In this document: positions 46,039 through 56,486 of the stretch, one piece after another
Numbering within the stretch: the first letter of the stretch is position 1
Layout: the number at the start of each line of letters is the position of its first letter
NCBI GenBank assembly: GCA_014529385.2
Contig: CM043967.1
Location: forward strand, 79,257,278-79,321,277
DNA: 64,000 nucleotides
Direction of reading: 5' to 3'
Source of the DNA: Adiantum capillus-veneris
Lineage: Eukaryota; Streptophyta; Polypodiopsida; Polypodiales; Pteridaceae
Notes under the pieces: generated by a model
What the model was told of the DNA's origin: nothing
Seen by the model: only the letters and a program-made list of their open reading frames with translations
Database searches by the model: none
Translations under genes and position numbers: made by a program

Positions 46039-46859
46039 TGTGACGTGTTTTGGCAAAATGGTGTGGACCACCCCAAAGTCTTTGAGAGATGTTTTTTGGT
46101 TCTCTTAGACCTCTTGGATGTTAATAAAGCATGCTTGTACAAAGTGTACAAAGGTGGTGTGTGCCAGCTGTCTCTATGCATGCGTGCCAGTTGTGCGGGG
46201 TACATAGTTTTGTTGTTTTTGTACATAGAAGTGTCAAGACTTAAAAGTGTGAGTAAGTGCTTTAAAAATATAAAGAAAAACTGAGTTTTTATCAACTTGG
46301 GGTCGTGAGTGAGTGGGAGTTTTCAGCTGTGAAGAAGAAAGCCTCTCTTGCTGCAGTCTGCGGTGGTGAGTGGGGGTTGTGTAGTGGAGGTGCCTGTGTG
46401 TGTGTGCGAGGGCCTGGAGCCTTGATTGGAGAGTGTGTCTCTCATCAAGAAGGCCATGAACATGGGTGGTGACCTCTGCACTTTCACCCCTCTTCTCTCT
46501 TTTTGGTGATGGAAGCTGCGTGAAGCGAAGCTTTCTTGTATGCGTGTGCCTGCTACTCAGGTTTGGCAGTGAAAGCCCCTTGTTATTGTTGTGAATGGGA
46601 GGTTGTTTCCCCATGTTTTACATGGTTTTTTCTGAGTTTTTTGGCTGAGCATTTGTATAACTCATGATTGGCATGGTTTTTGATGGGTTTGTGTGCATGG
46701 TTAGGAGCGACTTTGGAGCCCCTTCCTACATATGCAAGGGCTGTTGAGATGGTGTGAGGGTATGGTGTTTATGAACAAAAGTGTAGAGATTTTCCTTAGT
46801 TTTTTTTCACCCCCAAAATTTAGTGCTTTTTTTGCTTCCTTGACTGCAATTGATCATAG
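46039..46859 (+). repeat. Element E 3' LTR, left part
   Basis: Homologous to 42958-43800 and broken at CAATTGATCATAG by the insertion of element D. Confidence 0.9.
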
Positions 46860-48847
46860 TGATAGCGGGAAAAAGAGCAGTGCAATCGGGTGGCCTCTGT
46901 ACTCGTGCACACTCCACAAACCACGCCTCATGCAAACAAGCAAAGAACAAAACAAAGGGGGCACCACCCTAAATTAAGAGGTTTCGGGACCTCACACATA
47001 GTGCACATAGGCAAGTGAGACTTCTGGCATTATGATGGCATCAAAACATATGGCAAAACACATAGAAACGAAGCTTAGGGACCTTATGTAGCATATATAT
47101 ACACAAGACATCAGCTTAACAATACAACGGCATCTGATCATACATAACAAGGATATAGAGAAGCAAGCCAAGGATGGCATAATCCCTTGTCAAAAACAAT
47201 CAACCCAGCAAGTAGGTATGATCCTACTAGCAACACATCAATACCTTAGAGAATGATGGAGAGGATGGTGGCCATGGAGCATGAGAGAAGACTCCTTATT
47301 TAGGTTTTAGGGCTAGTAATGTAGCATACTAGAGGGAGAGAGAGAGAGGGAGAGAGAGTAGAGCTCCATCCATAGCTCCTCGTTGTGAGCAATGTCGTCA
47401 TAGCTTCATTGCTTGGTGAAGTGGGTGAAGTGTTGTGTTTTGAGTGAGAGAAGGCCTCCTTATATAGGTTTCTGAGAGGGTTTAGGATTAGGGATAAACA
47501 TTCTTAAATCCGCCGATTGGGGTTACTTTTTGCTTAGGGTGGTCAACAGATTGAGATCACCTGATATGTCACCATCAAGATATTCTCTAGAGTGATGTGA
47601 GAGGGGAGGGTAAATGCTGATTTTTCTGATTGTGACACATGGGGATAAGGCCTTGACCAGCATTTAAGAGCAGGTAAGGTGGCTGTTGAAACTGGAGGTT
47701 CTGCACATGTCAGGGAGGGACCTGCTGGGTCCTCCTGAATATCAAATTCTCAAAAAATCCTCAACCATGGCTTCTTTTGACATGTGTTCTTTGAAAAAAT
47801 CAGCATGTCTCTTTTCAACTCAAAAGTCTTTATCCTTGTTGACTCACCTTTACCATAAGATTTTCCCCTTTTCTCCTCCTGTAACTGCATTGTTGATGCC
47901 CAATCACTGCTTCTAGTAACAGTGAACTGTTACCTATCAAATACTTATTGTGCAGTAAAAAATATTTACCATGGGTAAAAAAAGCTACTGTAGGTAAAAA
48001 GTGATTTGTATTTACCATGTAGGTGAAAAATATTTACTGTGGTAAAAAATATTTACTGTCGGTAAAAAAGTGAAAACGGAGTATGCTGTGTTGTGAGTCC
48101 ACATGAACATTCTCGTGTAAATTTCACTAGAAATTCACACCTAGAATGGGCTATTCTGTAAGATATAGGTTGTAGGCATGCATAAGAGCTCGTTCCCACG
48201 TATCTTCTGTCCATGGCACTTTTTACTCTTTGGTGCTTGTGAAGTAGATTTTTCTTCTCTTTCGAGATCCCTTGGACTAGAGTATCCTCATCTCCCCAAC
48301 AACTGACTGTGCCTTTATTGCATCTTCAGAAGGGGTCCTAAAAACCATGCATCATATAGCCCTCCCCCTTAAGCTAGAGGTATTTGATGCCTCTAGCTGT
48401 AGGTTGTGCTACAATAGGGTTCTCTTGAATACTTACCCACCTGGTACCAATTGAATTTTCCATGTTACTGCTTTTTTGGCTGATGTAGCCTGTTTAGTCC
48501 TTTCTGATGAACAATTGTATCCATCCATGACTAACAACTGGTCCCCTAGACCCTTGAAAGCCATACCCCATCCATTGTCAATATCCGCTTTCACTGGTAG
48601 CATTCTCTTTTTTTCTTTTTTCTTCTCTTTTTTTCTTCTCTTTTTTCCCCTTTTTTTTTAATTTTTTTATAAATTTTTTACATAACCCCTCGTTGAGCAT
48701 TCATGCTCAACCATAGTATTATTTAGGTAAAAGATGACTGTATAGAGAGAATTATATAACATAGAGCTATAGACTGCATAAGAAAAATGATAGTATAGTG
48801 GCTATATAGATAGGATAGAGATAGAGAAAAAAGCATCTGCTACTGCA
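46860..48847 (-). repeat. Element D LTR, left copy
   Basis: 1.99 kb. On the minus strand it starts TGCAGTAGC and ends CGCTATCA. A TATA box (minus TATATAAGG, 47458-47466) lies inside. It has a 200-bp stretch (about 48097-48294) missing from the other copy. Repeated GGTAAAAAATATTTACC words occur at 47950-48070. There are no genes; the plus-strand frames over it are not supported. Confidence 0.9.
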
Positions 48848-50335
48848 TCACCCTCCAGGGTCAAATGGAAAGCTCAAAGCTCCCCCACGCATGGTGTAGA
48901 ATCCACCTGGATCAAAAGTAAAGCAATACTCATTGCCATCAACCTGTAAAACATGTATATCCAAGCCTTCCTTTGCACTTGTAGGCCAATAGACAGGCCC
49001 CTTCCAGCTCTTCATAGCACGGAGCTTCGTCACCCTACATCCATAATCCTTCGTGTCCACTATAAGCATACTTGCCATCACTTGAGAAACCTGAATCATA
49101 AGCAGCTATCCTACCATCTGCTACAGAACCCTCCATGGTATAGTCCACTTCAAAAAACCCTCGCCATTGATACAAAAATATATGTAAAGCAACCTCCAAT
49201 AACACATGTATCCATAGCATCACATAACATAGCAAGACCCTGCCATTTGCCTCCACTTGCTGCATAGCCAAGCAAACCTGATCACTTTTCAAACCTGTAT
49301 CCAAACCCTCTGTAAACGTCTCCACAACCATCTCTTTATACTCAGAAACATGACCTACAAGAGCTTCAACCTGTGCAAATACCTCATCGCCAACAAGGTT
49401 GACGACACCTTCCTTTAATTGGATATGGTGTTGGGTTACCGTCACTCCTTTAATGTGCTCGTAATCAGTTATAAAGAGGCCAGCATGCTTCTTTAGTACC
49501 TGCAAATAGGGTTCTCTCTCTTCTTCTAGTAGGTCCTTAGCTAGCATCTCCTCTAAGCCTATGGCTTCTTCCTTGTTTAGAGAGTCTTGACCACCTTCTC
49601 CTTCTGGGTTTCGCAGTATTATACCCATGACTTCCAAAGAGCTAGCATCCTCCTCAGATAACTCATCCTCAGATGAAGAGCAGCTGCTTGTGCTCCATTC
49701 ATCCATAGAAGTCTCCATCTCTAGGTCTTGTTGTCTACCCTGCTTCATGTCATACACAATTTTTTGTTGCTTGCCACCTACCTTATGATTTGGTCGCAAC
49801 TCAAGGGAACCTGTCTCCCAATCTTGCCTAGCTTTCATAGCCATAAGCCAAGGTCTTCCAAGGATTAGCGGATAGCCCTCCCCCTTAGTTGGGATCACAT
49901 AAGCATCAATTGAGATTGCCACACCAAAAGCTGAAACCTTCACTCCATTAACCTTTCCCACACAAGCCACCCTTACATTATTTGCCATCTTAGCTTGTAA
50001 GGAAGTTTGTTCGTTTACTTCCAAACCCAATCTGTGCATTAATTTCTCTGTCATAACACAAATCTCGGCTCCACCATCTACGTACACATTGGAGACTCGC
50101 TGACTCTCAATCTCTGCATCAATGACTGGCACGATATCCTTCATGCCTCTTGCACTAATAGACCCAACTGACTTTGCCTTAGCCCTCCTGGTGCTGACCA
50201 TCTTAGACCAGGTTCTACGCATCTTTGGGGAAAGGTGGAGGAGTTGTTGCCATGAAATCTTTGGTCCTTGCTTGCTCACATCTGCTACCAGGTCGTAAGG
50301 TATGGATCCTACCCCAAGTGGAAAGTCTTCTACTC
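48848..50335 (-). pseudogene. Element D protease-like and acidic protein, left copy (frameshifted)
   Basis: Same protein as at 61337-62782. Here a 2-bp loss near 48998 (AGGCCCCTTCC against AGGCCACCCTTCC) shifts the frame, so the C-terminal 60 residues fall in a second frame (ending 48848). The retropepsin-like segment is VYVDGGAEICVMTEKLMHRLGL with YPLILGRPWLMAMKA; D-G-G replaces the usual D-S/T-G. Confidence 0.75.
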
Positions 50336-50585
50336 CTATGTGCCTCCTTGACCCTCATTCCCTTTATCCGGCTCTGAAGTTTCCATTTCATCAGTTCTTT
50401 GTCTCCTAACTCTCTTTATTGGCATGGCAACAGCTTCCTCCATTTTTTCTTTCCCTTTATCCTTACCATTGTCAAGACTTATGACAGAGACAGCCCTGTC
50501 CTCCCCTCCCGATGGTAGTGGAGGGATCTCTGCTGGTGCTTGTGGTGGTGGAGGAGGGGGTCTCAATATTTGGATTGGTGGAGTC
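50336..50585 (-). CDS. Element D gag C-terminal tail, left copy
   Basis: About 83 residues: a proline-rich stretch (LRPPPPPPQAP), then Lys/Arg-rich (MPIKRVRRQRTDEME) and acidic to a stop. It is the continuation of the gag at 58189-57312, interrupted by element Y; the joined target site at ACGT keeps the reading frame. The protease frame starts just downstream in another frame. Confidence 0.65.
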
Positions 50586-50790
50586 ACGTTGTCGAGAAAT
50601 TTGCGGTCTTGCTAGGAAAGCACCGGGCTTATGGCTGTGAGAGTTTGTGAGAGAACTCAACAAAAACTATATGAAGGAGTTAAACCATAGATGCCATGAA
50701 GAGTAGGGTTTGGAAAGAAGTTCAATCAAAGAAGACTCACTCTTTCTCTCTTGCACTCTCACACACAAAGAAAGAACGCAAAAGAGAATG

Positions 50791-51003
50791 TCAAAACAAT
50801 ACGAAGATGAAAACATCAAGGCTATGGTCATATCGTATCATGGGTAATATGAAAGGGTTGATGGATGAGTTAATGGCATCCAATCTTGACTGACCAAATA
50901 GGCTACGAATTGTTCTTTGGAATTGTAGTTTTGTGCTTACCATAATATATATATTTTGTCTAGTGATTGGGATTAATTGTGTGTACAAATCCTCTTGGTT
51001 CAT
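50791..51003 (-). CDS. Small conserved LTR protein 2 of Y (70 residues)
   Basis: The ATG at 51003-51001 overlaps the TGA of the upstream small ORF as ATGA. The C-terminal two-thirds align with the 72-residue neighbour and with the D leader protein: KLQFQRTI, LFGQSRLDAI, FILPMIRYDHSLDVFIFVLF. About one third of residues are identical to the neighbour with a single two-residue gap. No signal peptide; the C-terminus is hydrophobic. Copies are at 55507-55719 and 63282-63494. Function unknown. Confidence 0.6.
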   Translation of the reverse strand: MNQEDLYTQLIPITRQNIYIMVSTKLQFQRTIRSLFGQSRLDAINSSINPFILPMIRYDHSLDVFIFVLF

Positions 51004-51218
51004 AGCAAGATAACTACGCTTACGTCAAAAGAAAAGTTATAGTCTATGAGAGGTAGTATGATGGGATCCGGTGATAGAAGTATTTCATTAAGCCTTTCTG
51101 GGCCAAAGAGAAACACTATACGTTGTTGAAAGTGTATTTTTCGGCTAATCCATACGTTAATTCTAATAGATCGTACTGAGTGAAAGCGATAGAAATGATC
51201 ATCATGTGGGTTATTCAT
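51000..51218 (-). CDS. Small conserved LTR protein 1 of Y (72 residues)
   Basis: The ATG at 51218-51216 follows a TATA box by about 550 nt on the minus strand, so it lies in the transcribed leader. Motifs: VRSIRINVWISRKI, FQQRIVFLFG, ERLNEILLSPDP, IILPLIDY, FSFDVSVVILL. About 60% identical by eye to the 79-codon leader ORF of element D (58269-58508). Stop TGA at 51002-51000 overlaps the next ATG. Copies are at 55716-55934 and 63491-63709. I know no described family with this pattern. Confidence 0.65.
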   Translation of the reverse strand: MNNPHDDHFYRFHSVRSIRINVWISRKIHFQQRIVFLFGPERLNEILLSPDPIILPLIDYNFSFDVSVVILL

Positions 51219-51770
51219 CTAGGATAGTATGTGAGAAATGTAGATATGAGAGAAGTGAAGAGATGAGAAGTTTCCCTCCCAAGCCCTATTCTTGCCCGTA
51301 AGCAATAAGGATACTGCGGGGAGAGATGTACCTGTAGCAAAGAGAACCTAGAGAGGATGAATTACTAAGAATGAGAGAGATAGGTTTGGTTAAGGAGATG
51401 AGATTAGATACATATATATATGTTGTATTAGAGATGAAAATGAAAACAACAAGAAATCAAGAAAACAAGAAAACATCAATGTAGAACACATCTTACTTGA
51501 AACCCTTCGGCACCATTATTGATGGGAGAGAGAAGAAGAGTGGATAATTCCACTTTGATTGATACACCAAGTGCAAGACCTTCTTTGATTAGAGTTGATC
51601 TTCCAAGGTTAGCTTGTTGCAAGAATGGCTAGTCTCCCTCTAGGAGAAAGTGTAGGCTTGGGCTTATGTTAATGGGGCTAAGTACAATTAGGCATTACTA
51701 CTCACTCCCTCAAGAATTCCTCTCATCAATGGCTTGAATGCTTGGCCTCTTCTAAGGAAGAAGAGGTCCC

Positions 51771-51778
51771 CTTTTATA
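51771..51778 (-). promoter_or_regulatory. TATA box in Y 3' LTR
   Basis: Minus strand CACCTATAAAAGGGGACC. The same motif is at 56479-56486 in the 5' LTR. Confidence 0.75.
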
Positions 51779-52579
51779 GGTGAAGGGAACCCCCAAGGGT
51801 TTACACAAGAAGAGAGGAGCCAGTGTGAACAGGAATTGGAAAAGTTGGAAATGAGCTGTCCCCGCATGATGTGGGCAGACTGGGGTCCAGTATTTTGATC
51901 ATATCTCCTCAACCGTAGCTCCAAATAAAAAAGTAAAAATATGGGCAGCAACTTCAGCTCATTTGCTACGATTTTCATTTTAAAATCATTCTCCAATTCG
52001 GATTGGAACCTTGTGTAAAAAATTTATCAAAATAGGGTCCATTTATGGCAGCAAAAGTCTTCATGTGGTCTCCTTAGCCTTGACTTTCATTTAATTCCAA
52101 AGGACACCTCATGCTATATGAAAGCATGACATTGCTCCTTGAAAAAGTTTTGTACTCATTCTTGCAATAATGCATTAAAATAAGTGTATCTTTGAAATCA
52201 TGCCACCTAGTGTCCCACTAGGATTTGATTCTCTCCTAGTAGCTATTTAAAAAGAAATATAAGAAAAGTATAAAAAATACATAGAATATATATATATTGG
52301 AGTTTACCCTAGATATAGGATCTAGCTAGGGTGTGAGATAATAATGAAATAGTAGAAATAAAGAATCAATGCTTTTTGCCCCAAGTTAAAGAGGCGGAGC
52401 TATTGATGCTTTTCCCATAGTATTTTCTGATAGTAAAGTAAGAATAGGTTACCCTTGAGAAAAATAATAGGATGAGATAGAAGGCTCATTATTATACTTA
52501 AATATGCATATGTACATTATAGGAAAGATAATTATGTATCTAAAAAATTACAAGATAACTCTTGTAGCATGCGTTCCCA

Positions 52580-55252
52580 CTATGTACGTGTCACAACACG
52601 ACATCCACCCCCTCTAAACCTGCACATCCTCCGGCATGTGCCAACCTCATGGTAACTTGTGAAAGCAGTTGTATCCCCTGTCATCTCATGACCTCCTCCA
52701 GGATCATATGGGTAACTCAAAAACTTGTATTGTACTAAGGATTGAGATTCTTCGCATATTTTAAATGCTCTCAGATCATAAGGAATTGTTATATACATCT
52801 GTCTCCAAAACATCTGTAACAAATCCCCATTATGCGCAAAATCTTCATGACGTAGAGACATAAGTTCCTCATCCTCCTCTTCAAAAAACACTTCCAGGCT
52901 TCCTGTAATATACTTGAAAGATTTTTGAAACTGCACTTCAACCTTCTGACCAACCTGTAAATCCATATGTACCTCTTTCGCATAGAAGTCTGAATCTGCA
53001 TCTTCATTCTCAAAAGAATCCTCTAGATAGCCTTTCTCAACATCGAGAGAAACCTCAGAAATGTGCATGGTAACCCTCTCATCAATTCTCTCACCTTTTA
53101 CCAAATACCTCTCCAGCTTTATAGCATAAAACTTTGCATACCTCTCAAATATGGTGTCTAATTCCCTTTCCAAATCATCTTGGTAGGTATGCTCCCGGTC
53201 ACTTATAACCGACTGCTCAAAAACCTCCTTGGAGTTAGTCTCTGACGCAATATCTTCACCCCTTCTTCGTTTTTGACTCATCGCTAAATTATCTTCAATT
53301 GAATCATGTCTCCACTCATCTAGGGAGAACTCTTCTTCATTACATGACTCTGGTGTCAGCGTAGAGCTAGCATCCTCTTCTTGCTTCAAGGAATCACCAT
53401 GTATACCCTTCCTATCCATAGCAGATAGATGCTCACAAACCTGCTTGCAATTTATACCTTGTGACACAAGACCTAAATCCCTTTTATACCTCAAATATTG
53501 TTTGCATACCTGCAGGCAACCCTGTATAGTAGGCACTTTATGGCAAGCATCTTTATTTGCATCTTCACAAAGATAAGAAATATCACCCCAATCACATACC
53601 ATATCCCAAGAGGTTTCTTGCTCTTCTGCTCTATCCTCTGATGTCACTTCAACTTGTATAGCATTCCCAAACACTTCTCTATCTTTGATTTGTGAATCTT
53701 GAAGATTCATAGCTTCATCTGCCGAACCCCAATCCTCATGCAGAGAATGTGCATCTGTCATTCCTTTTGTTGGCTCTTTCTTCTTTCCTATTGTAGACTC
53801 CTCCATGAGTACTTCAGGTGGAGATGCTCCTTTTGTTGAGGGTGTTTGAGAAGGCATTGAGTCGCTTCTTCCCCCACTTCTAGAAGCTCTTTTTGATGGT
53901 CCTTCATCAACATTCTCACGTTTGCGCTTCTCTTCTACAATTGCCTCATTTTGTTGGCATTTTTTAATGTAGGCATGCACTGACAATGAGTCCACTGGAT
54001 CATTCCATCCTGTTTCTAGACATATGCAATCACCTGCGTCATGTAGAATCTCTTTTGTAAGCTTTCCCTTTTTAGCTAATTGCATGACATTTGGCCAAAT
54101 TTGACCATGATGGTCACTCACCTCTTCATCACAAAAATGTTCAATTTTTACTCCATAAGTAGCTGCCTCAACTGAAGAGGTGGCATGCTTGGTTGCCATA
54201 TCTTCAACTAAGGTTTGCATTCCCCCCTTCCCAAAGTTAGTTCTCAAGGGTAGACCTGTCTCTCTTAAGTGGATTTTACCATCCTTAAAAAAGACAACAT
54301 CTTTTGACAAAGCATCACTAAAATCATCACAATCCCTTCTTACATGGTCTGTACTATCACACCAAATACATCTATTAACAAACCCTTCTTTGGGCTGTTG
54401 TATTTGCCTAAGAAGTGGCCCTGATGGTTGGCCTTTTTCTTCAAGCTTTGCAAACTTCACCTTCAAGTCACGCATTCCCTTCACAAGCTCATCTAGCATG
54501 GACTCATCAAACTTAGGAGCGATAAAAGTAGGCTTTGCCATTTTGTCAGAAGTTGAGGTGGAAGGACTTGTAGTGTTTACTACCATCTTGTCCCTTCTTC
54601 TTTGTCGTTTGGCAAGAAGTGAGACAGCACCTTCAACCTCATTCCAGTCGGTCTTTAGTCCTTGCTCAGCATCTTTATCTTCAAGAAGAAGCTCCAAATT
54701 TTCTTGAAACTCTTTACCTGCAGCTTGTAAGAAAAGATCTGTCTTCTCTGCATCTAGTGTGGCCCTTTTTGTCCTAGTGAGTTGTGCATAGCACCGCTCA
54801 AATTCCCTAAGTAGCTCTGTTATTGATAGTCCTTGCTTTGGCTTGACTACCCATTCTAAGAATGTCCTTTTGGTCACTCTCTCAGAGTCCTCCATGAAAT
54901 AGTCCTCCTTTAAAGCTACTTTGAGTTCTTCCCAATTTCTCCCATGCCCATCTTTAATTGCCCTAACATGCTCCCTAATTTCTGGAGCAACAACTAGCTC
55001 AAAGCTTTGAATCATCTCACCTTCTGACACGCGATGCAGCTCCATCTCCTTCACATACTCGCGTAAGTACTTGGTTACATCTTTGCCATTGAACTGATCC
55101 ATTCTGTTGACGACCGCTTGTATGGCCTTCATTGATGAAATCTCCCTTGTTTCAGTAGCATGTTGTTGTTGCATGAACATTGCAAATGCTTGAAACATTT
55201 GCATTGTTGCTGGGTCAAAATGCATACCCTGTTGCTCAACATGATCACCCAT
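52580..55252 (-). CDS. Element Y gag polyprotein with acidic C-terminal half (890 residues)
   Basis: Start at the ATG 55252, 54 nt inside the LTR end. Residues about 1-220 are a capsid-type gag region (FNGKDVTKYLREYVKEMEL, IRDGHG-like AIKDGHGRNWEELK). A canonical CCHC zinc knuckle CIWCDSTDHVRRDC lies near residue 295, then DVVFFKDGKIHLRETG and FGKGGMQTLVED, a lineage shared with element F. From about residue 470 the protein is Ser/Lys-rich, then strongly acidic to the end. No protease, RT, RNase H or integrase. The ORF is intact and its stop lies just inside the 3' LTR. Probably a virus-like-particle protein that packages the element RNA; enzymes must come from elsewhere. Confidence 0.85.
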   Translation of the reverse strand: MGDHVEQQGMHFDPATMQMFQAFAMFMQQQHATETREISSMKAIQAVVNRMDQFNGKDVTKYLREYVKEMELHRVSEGEMIQSFELVVAPEIREHVRAIKDGHGRNWEELKVALKEDYFMEDSERVTKRTFLEWVVKPKQGLSITELLREFERCYAQLTRTKRATLDAEKTDLFLQAAGKEFQENLELLLEDKDAEQGLKTDWNEVEGAVSLLAKRQRRRDKMVVNTTSPSTSTSDKMAKPTFIAPKFDESMLDELVKGMRDLKVKFAKLEEKGQPSGPLLRQIQQPKEGFVNRCIWCDSTDHVRRDCDDFSDALSKDVVFFKDGKIHLRETGLPLRTNFGKGGMQTLVEDMATKHATSSVEAATYGVKIEHFCDEEVSDHHGQIWPNVMQLAKKGKLTKEILHDAGDCICLETGWNDPVDSLSVHAYIKKCQQNEAIVEEKRKRENVDEGPSKRASRSGGRSDSMPSQTPSTKGASPPEVLMEESTIGKKKEPTKGMTDAHSLHEDWGSADEAMNLQDSQIKDREVFGNAIQVEVTSEDRAEEQETSWDMVCDWGDISYLCEDANKDACHKVPTIQGCLQVCKQYLRYKRDLGLVSQGINCKQVCEHLSAMDRKGIHGDSLKQEEDASSTLTPESCNEEEFSLDEWRHDSIEDNLAMSQKRRRGEDIASETNSKEVFEQSVISDREHTYQDDLERELDTIFERYAKFYAIKLERYLVKGERIDERVTMHISEVSLDVEKGYLEDSFENEDADSDFYAKEVHMDLQVGQKVEVQFQKSFKYITGSLEVFFEEEDEELMSLRHEDFAHNGDLLQMFWRQMYITIPYDLRAFKICEESQSLVQYKFLSYPYDPGGGHEMTGDTTAFTSYHEVGTCRRMCRFRGGGCRVVTRT

Positions 55253-55284
55253 GGTTACCCACAAACTCTCACCCTAGCAGATTC

Positions 55285-55305
55285 GTGTCGGGCTCACCAA
55301 AAATA
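55285..55305 (-). other. Primer-binding site of element Y
   Basis: Minus strand TTTTTGGTGAGCCCGACACG directly after the LTR end. It starts with the TGG expected for any tRNA CCA end; the tRNA is not assigned. Confidence 0.55.
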
Positions 55306-55506
55306 TGTCGAGAAATTTGCGGTCTTGCCAGGAAAGCACCGGGCTTATGGCTGTGAGAGTTTGTGAGAGAACTCAACAAAAACTATATGAAGTAGTTAAA
55401 CCATAGATGCCATGAAGAGTAGGGTTTGGAAAGAAGTTCAATCAAAGAAGACTCACTCTTTCTCTCTTGCACTCACACACACAAAGAAAGAACGCAGAAG
55501 AGAATG

Positions 55507-55719
55507 TCAAAACAATACGAAGATGAAAACACCAAGGCTATGGTCATATCGTATCATGGGTAATATGAAAGGGTTAATGGATGAGTTAATGGCATCCAAT
55601 CTTGACTGACCAAATAGGCTACGAATTGTTCTTTGGAATTGTAGTTTTGTGCTTACCATAATATATATATTTTGTCTAGTGATTGGAATTAATTGTGTGT
55701 ACAAATCCTCTTGGTTCAT
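55507..55719 (-). CDS. Small LTR protein 2 of Y, 5' LTR copy
   Basis: 70 codons, same start-stop overlap (ATGA) with the upstream ORF. One residue differs near the C-terminus (HSLGV for HSLDV). This copy is downstream of the 5' LTR TATA box and so lies in the leader of the element RNA, about 260 nt before the gag ATG. Confidence 0.6.
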   Translation of the reverse strand: MNQEDLYTQLIPITRQNIYIMVSTKLQFQRTIRSLFGQSRLDAINSSINPFILPMIRYDHSLGVFIFVLF

Positions 55720-55934
55720 AGCAAGATAACTACGCTTACGTCAAAAGAAAAGTTATAGTCTATGAGAGGTAGTATGATGGGATCCGGTGATAGAAGTATT
55801 TCATTAAGCCTTCCTGGCCCAAAGAGAAACACTATACGTTGTTGAAAGTGTATTTTTCGGCTAATCCATACGTTAATTCTAATAGATCGTACTGAGTGAA
55901 AGCGATAGAAATGATCATCATGTGGGTTATTCAT
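55716..55934 (-). CDS. Small LTR protein 1 of Y, 5' LTR copy
   Basis: 72 codons; differs from the 3' copy at PGRLNE against PERLNE. It lies about 550 nt downstream of the TATA box at 56479-56486 and would be read before gag. See the 3' LTR copy for motifs. Confidence 0.65.
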   Translation of the reverse strand: MNNPHDDHFYRFHSVRSIRINVWISRKIHFQQRIVFLFGPGRLNEILLSPDPIILPLIDYNFSFDVSVVILL

Positions 55935-56478
55935 CTAGGATAGTATGTGAGAAATGTAGATATGAGAGAAGTGAAGAGATGAGAAGTTTCCCTCCCAAGC
56001 CCTATTCTTGCCCGTAAGCAATAAGGATACTGCGGGGAGAGATGTACCTGTAGCAAAGAGAACCTAGAGAGGATGAATTACTAAGAATGAGAGAGATAGG
56101 TTTGGTTAAGGAGATGAGATTAGATACATATATATATGTTGGATTAGAGATGAAAATGAAAACAACAAGAAATCAAGAAAACATCAATGTAGAACACATC
56201 TTACTTGAAACCCTTCGGCACCATTATTGATGGGAGAGAGAAGAAGAGTGGATAATTCCACTTTGATTGATACACCAAGTGCAAGACCTCCTTTGATTAG
56301 AGTTGATCTTCCAAGGTTAGCTTGTTGCAAGAATGGCTAGTCTCCCTCTAGGAGAAAGCGTAGGCTTGGGCTTATGTTAATGGGGCTAAGTACAATTAGG
56401 CATTACTGCGCACTCCCTCAAGAATTCCTCTCATCAATGGCTTGAATGCTTGGCCTCTTCCAAGGAAGAAGAGGTCCC

Positions 56479-56486
56479 CTTTTATA
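56479..56486 (-). promoter_or_regulatory. TATA box in Y 5' LTR
   Basis: Minus strand TATAAAAG in CACCTATAAAAGGGGACC; the predicted start of the element transcript is about 30 bp downstream, near 56450. Confidence 0.75.

Larger units (their letters stand above)
42958..46859 (+). mobile_element. Element E: pol-less LTR retrotransposon (3' end interrupted by D)
   Basis: LTRs starting TGTGACGTG lie at 42958-43977 and from 46039. The primer site TTTTGGTGCCCCC follows the 5' LTR, and a G-rich polypurine tract (TTGGGGGGGCAATA) precedes the 3' LTR. The interior (2.06 kb) encodes a gag capsid and an acidic repeat region only. The 3' LTR is broken at GATCATAG (46859) by element D, and its remainder lies beyond the right end of the window. 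Confidence 0.88.
50590..52603 (-). repeat. Element Y 3' LTR
   Basis: 2014 bp, over 95% alike by eye to 55306-57311 (for example the AAGAAAACAAGAAAACATC duplication near 51460 is single in the other copy). A TATA box sits at 51771-51778 on the minus strand. Confidence 0.93.

Noticed and set aside
47686-47916. Plus-strand frames in the D LTR repeated in both copies
   Set aside because: Repetition follows from LTR duplication; opposite to element orientation and no motif recognised.
51688-51996. 102-codon minus-strand frame in the Y LTR
   Set aside because: It straddles the predicted TATA box, so most of it would not be transcribed in sense; substitutions between copies look unconstrained.
54180-54707. 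175-codon plus-strand frame opposite the element Y gag
   Set aside because: Antisense shadow of a gag with capsid and zinc-knuckle motifs.
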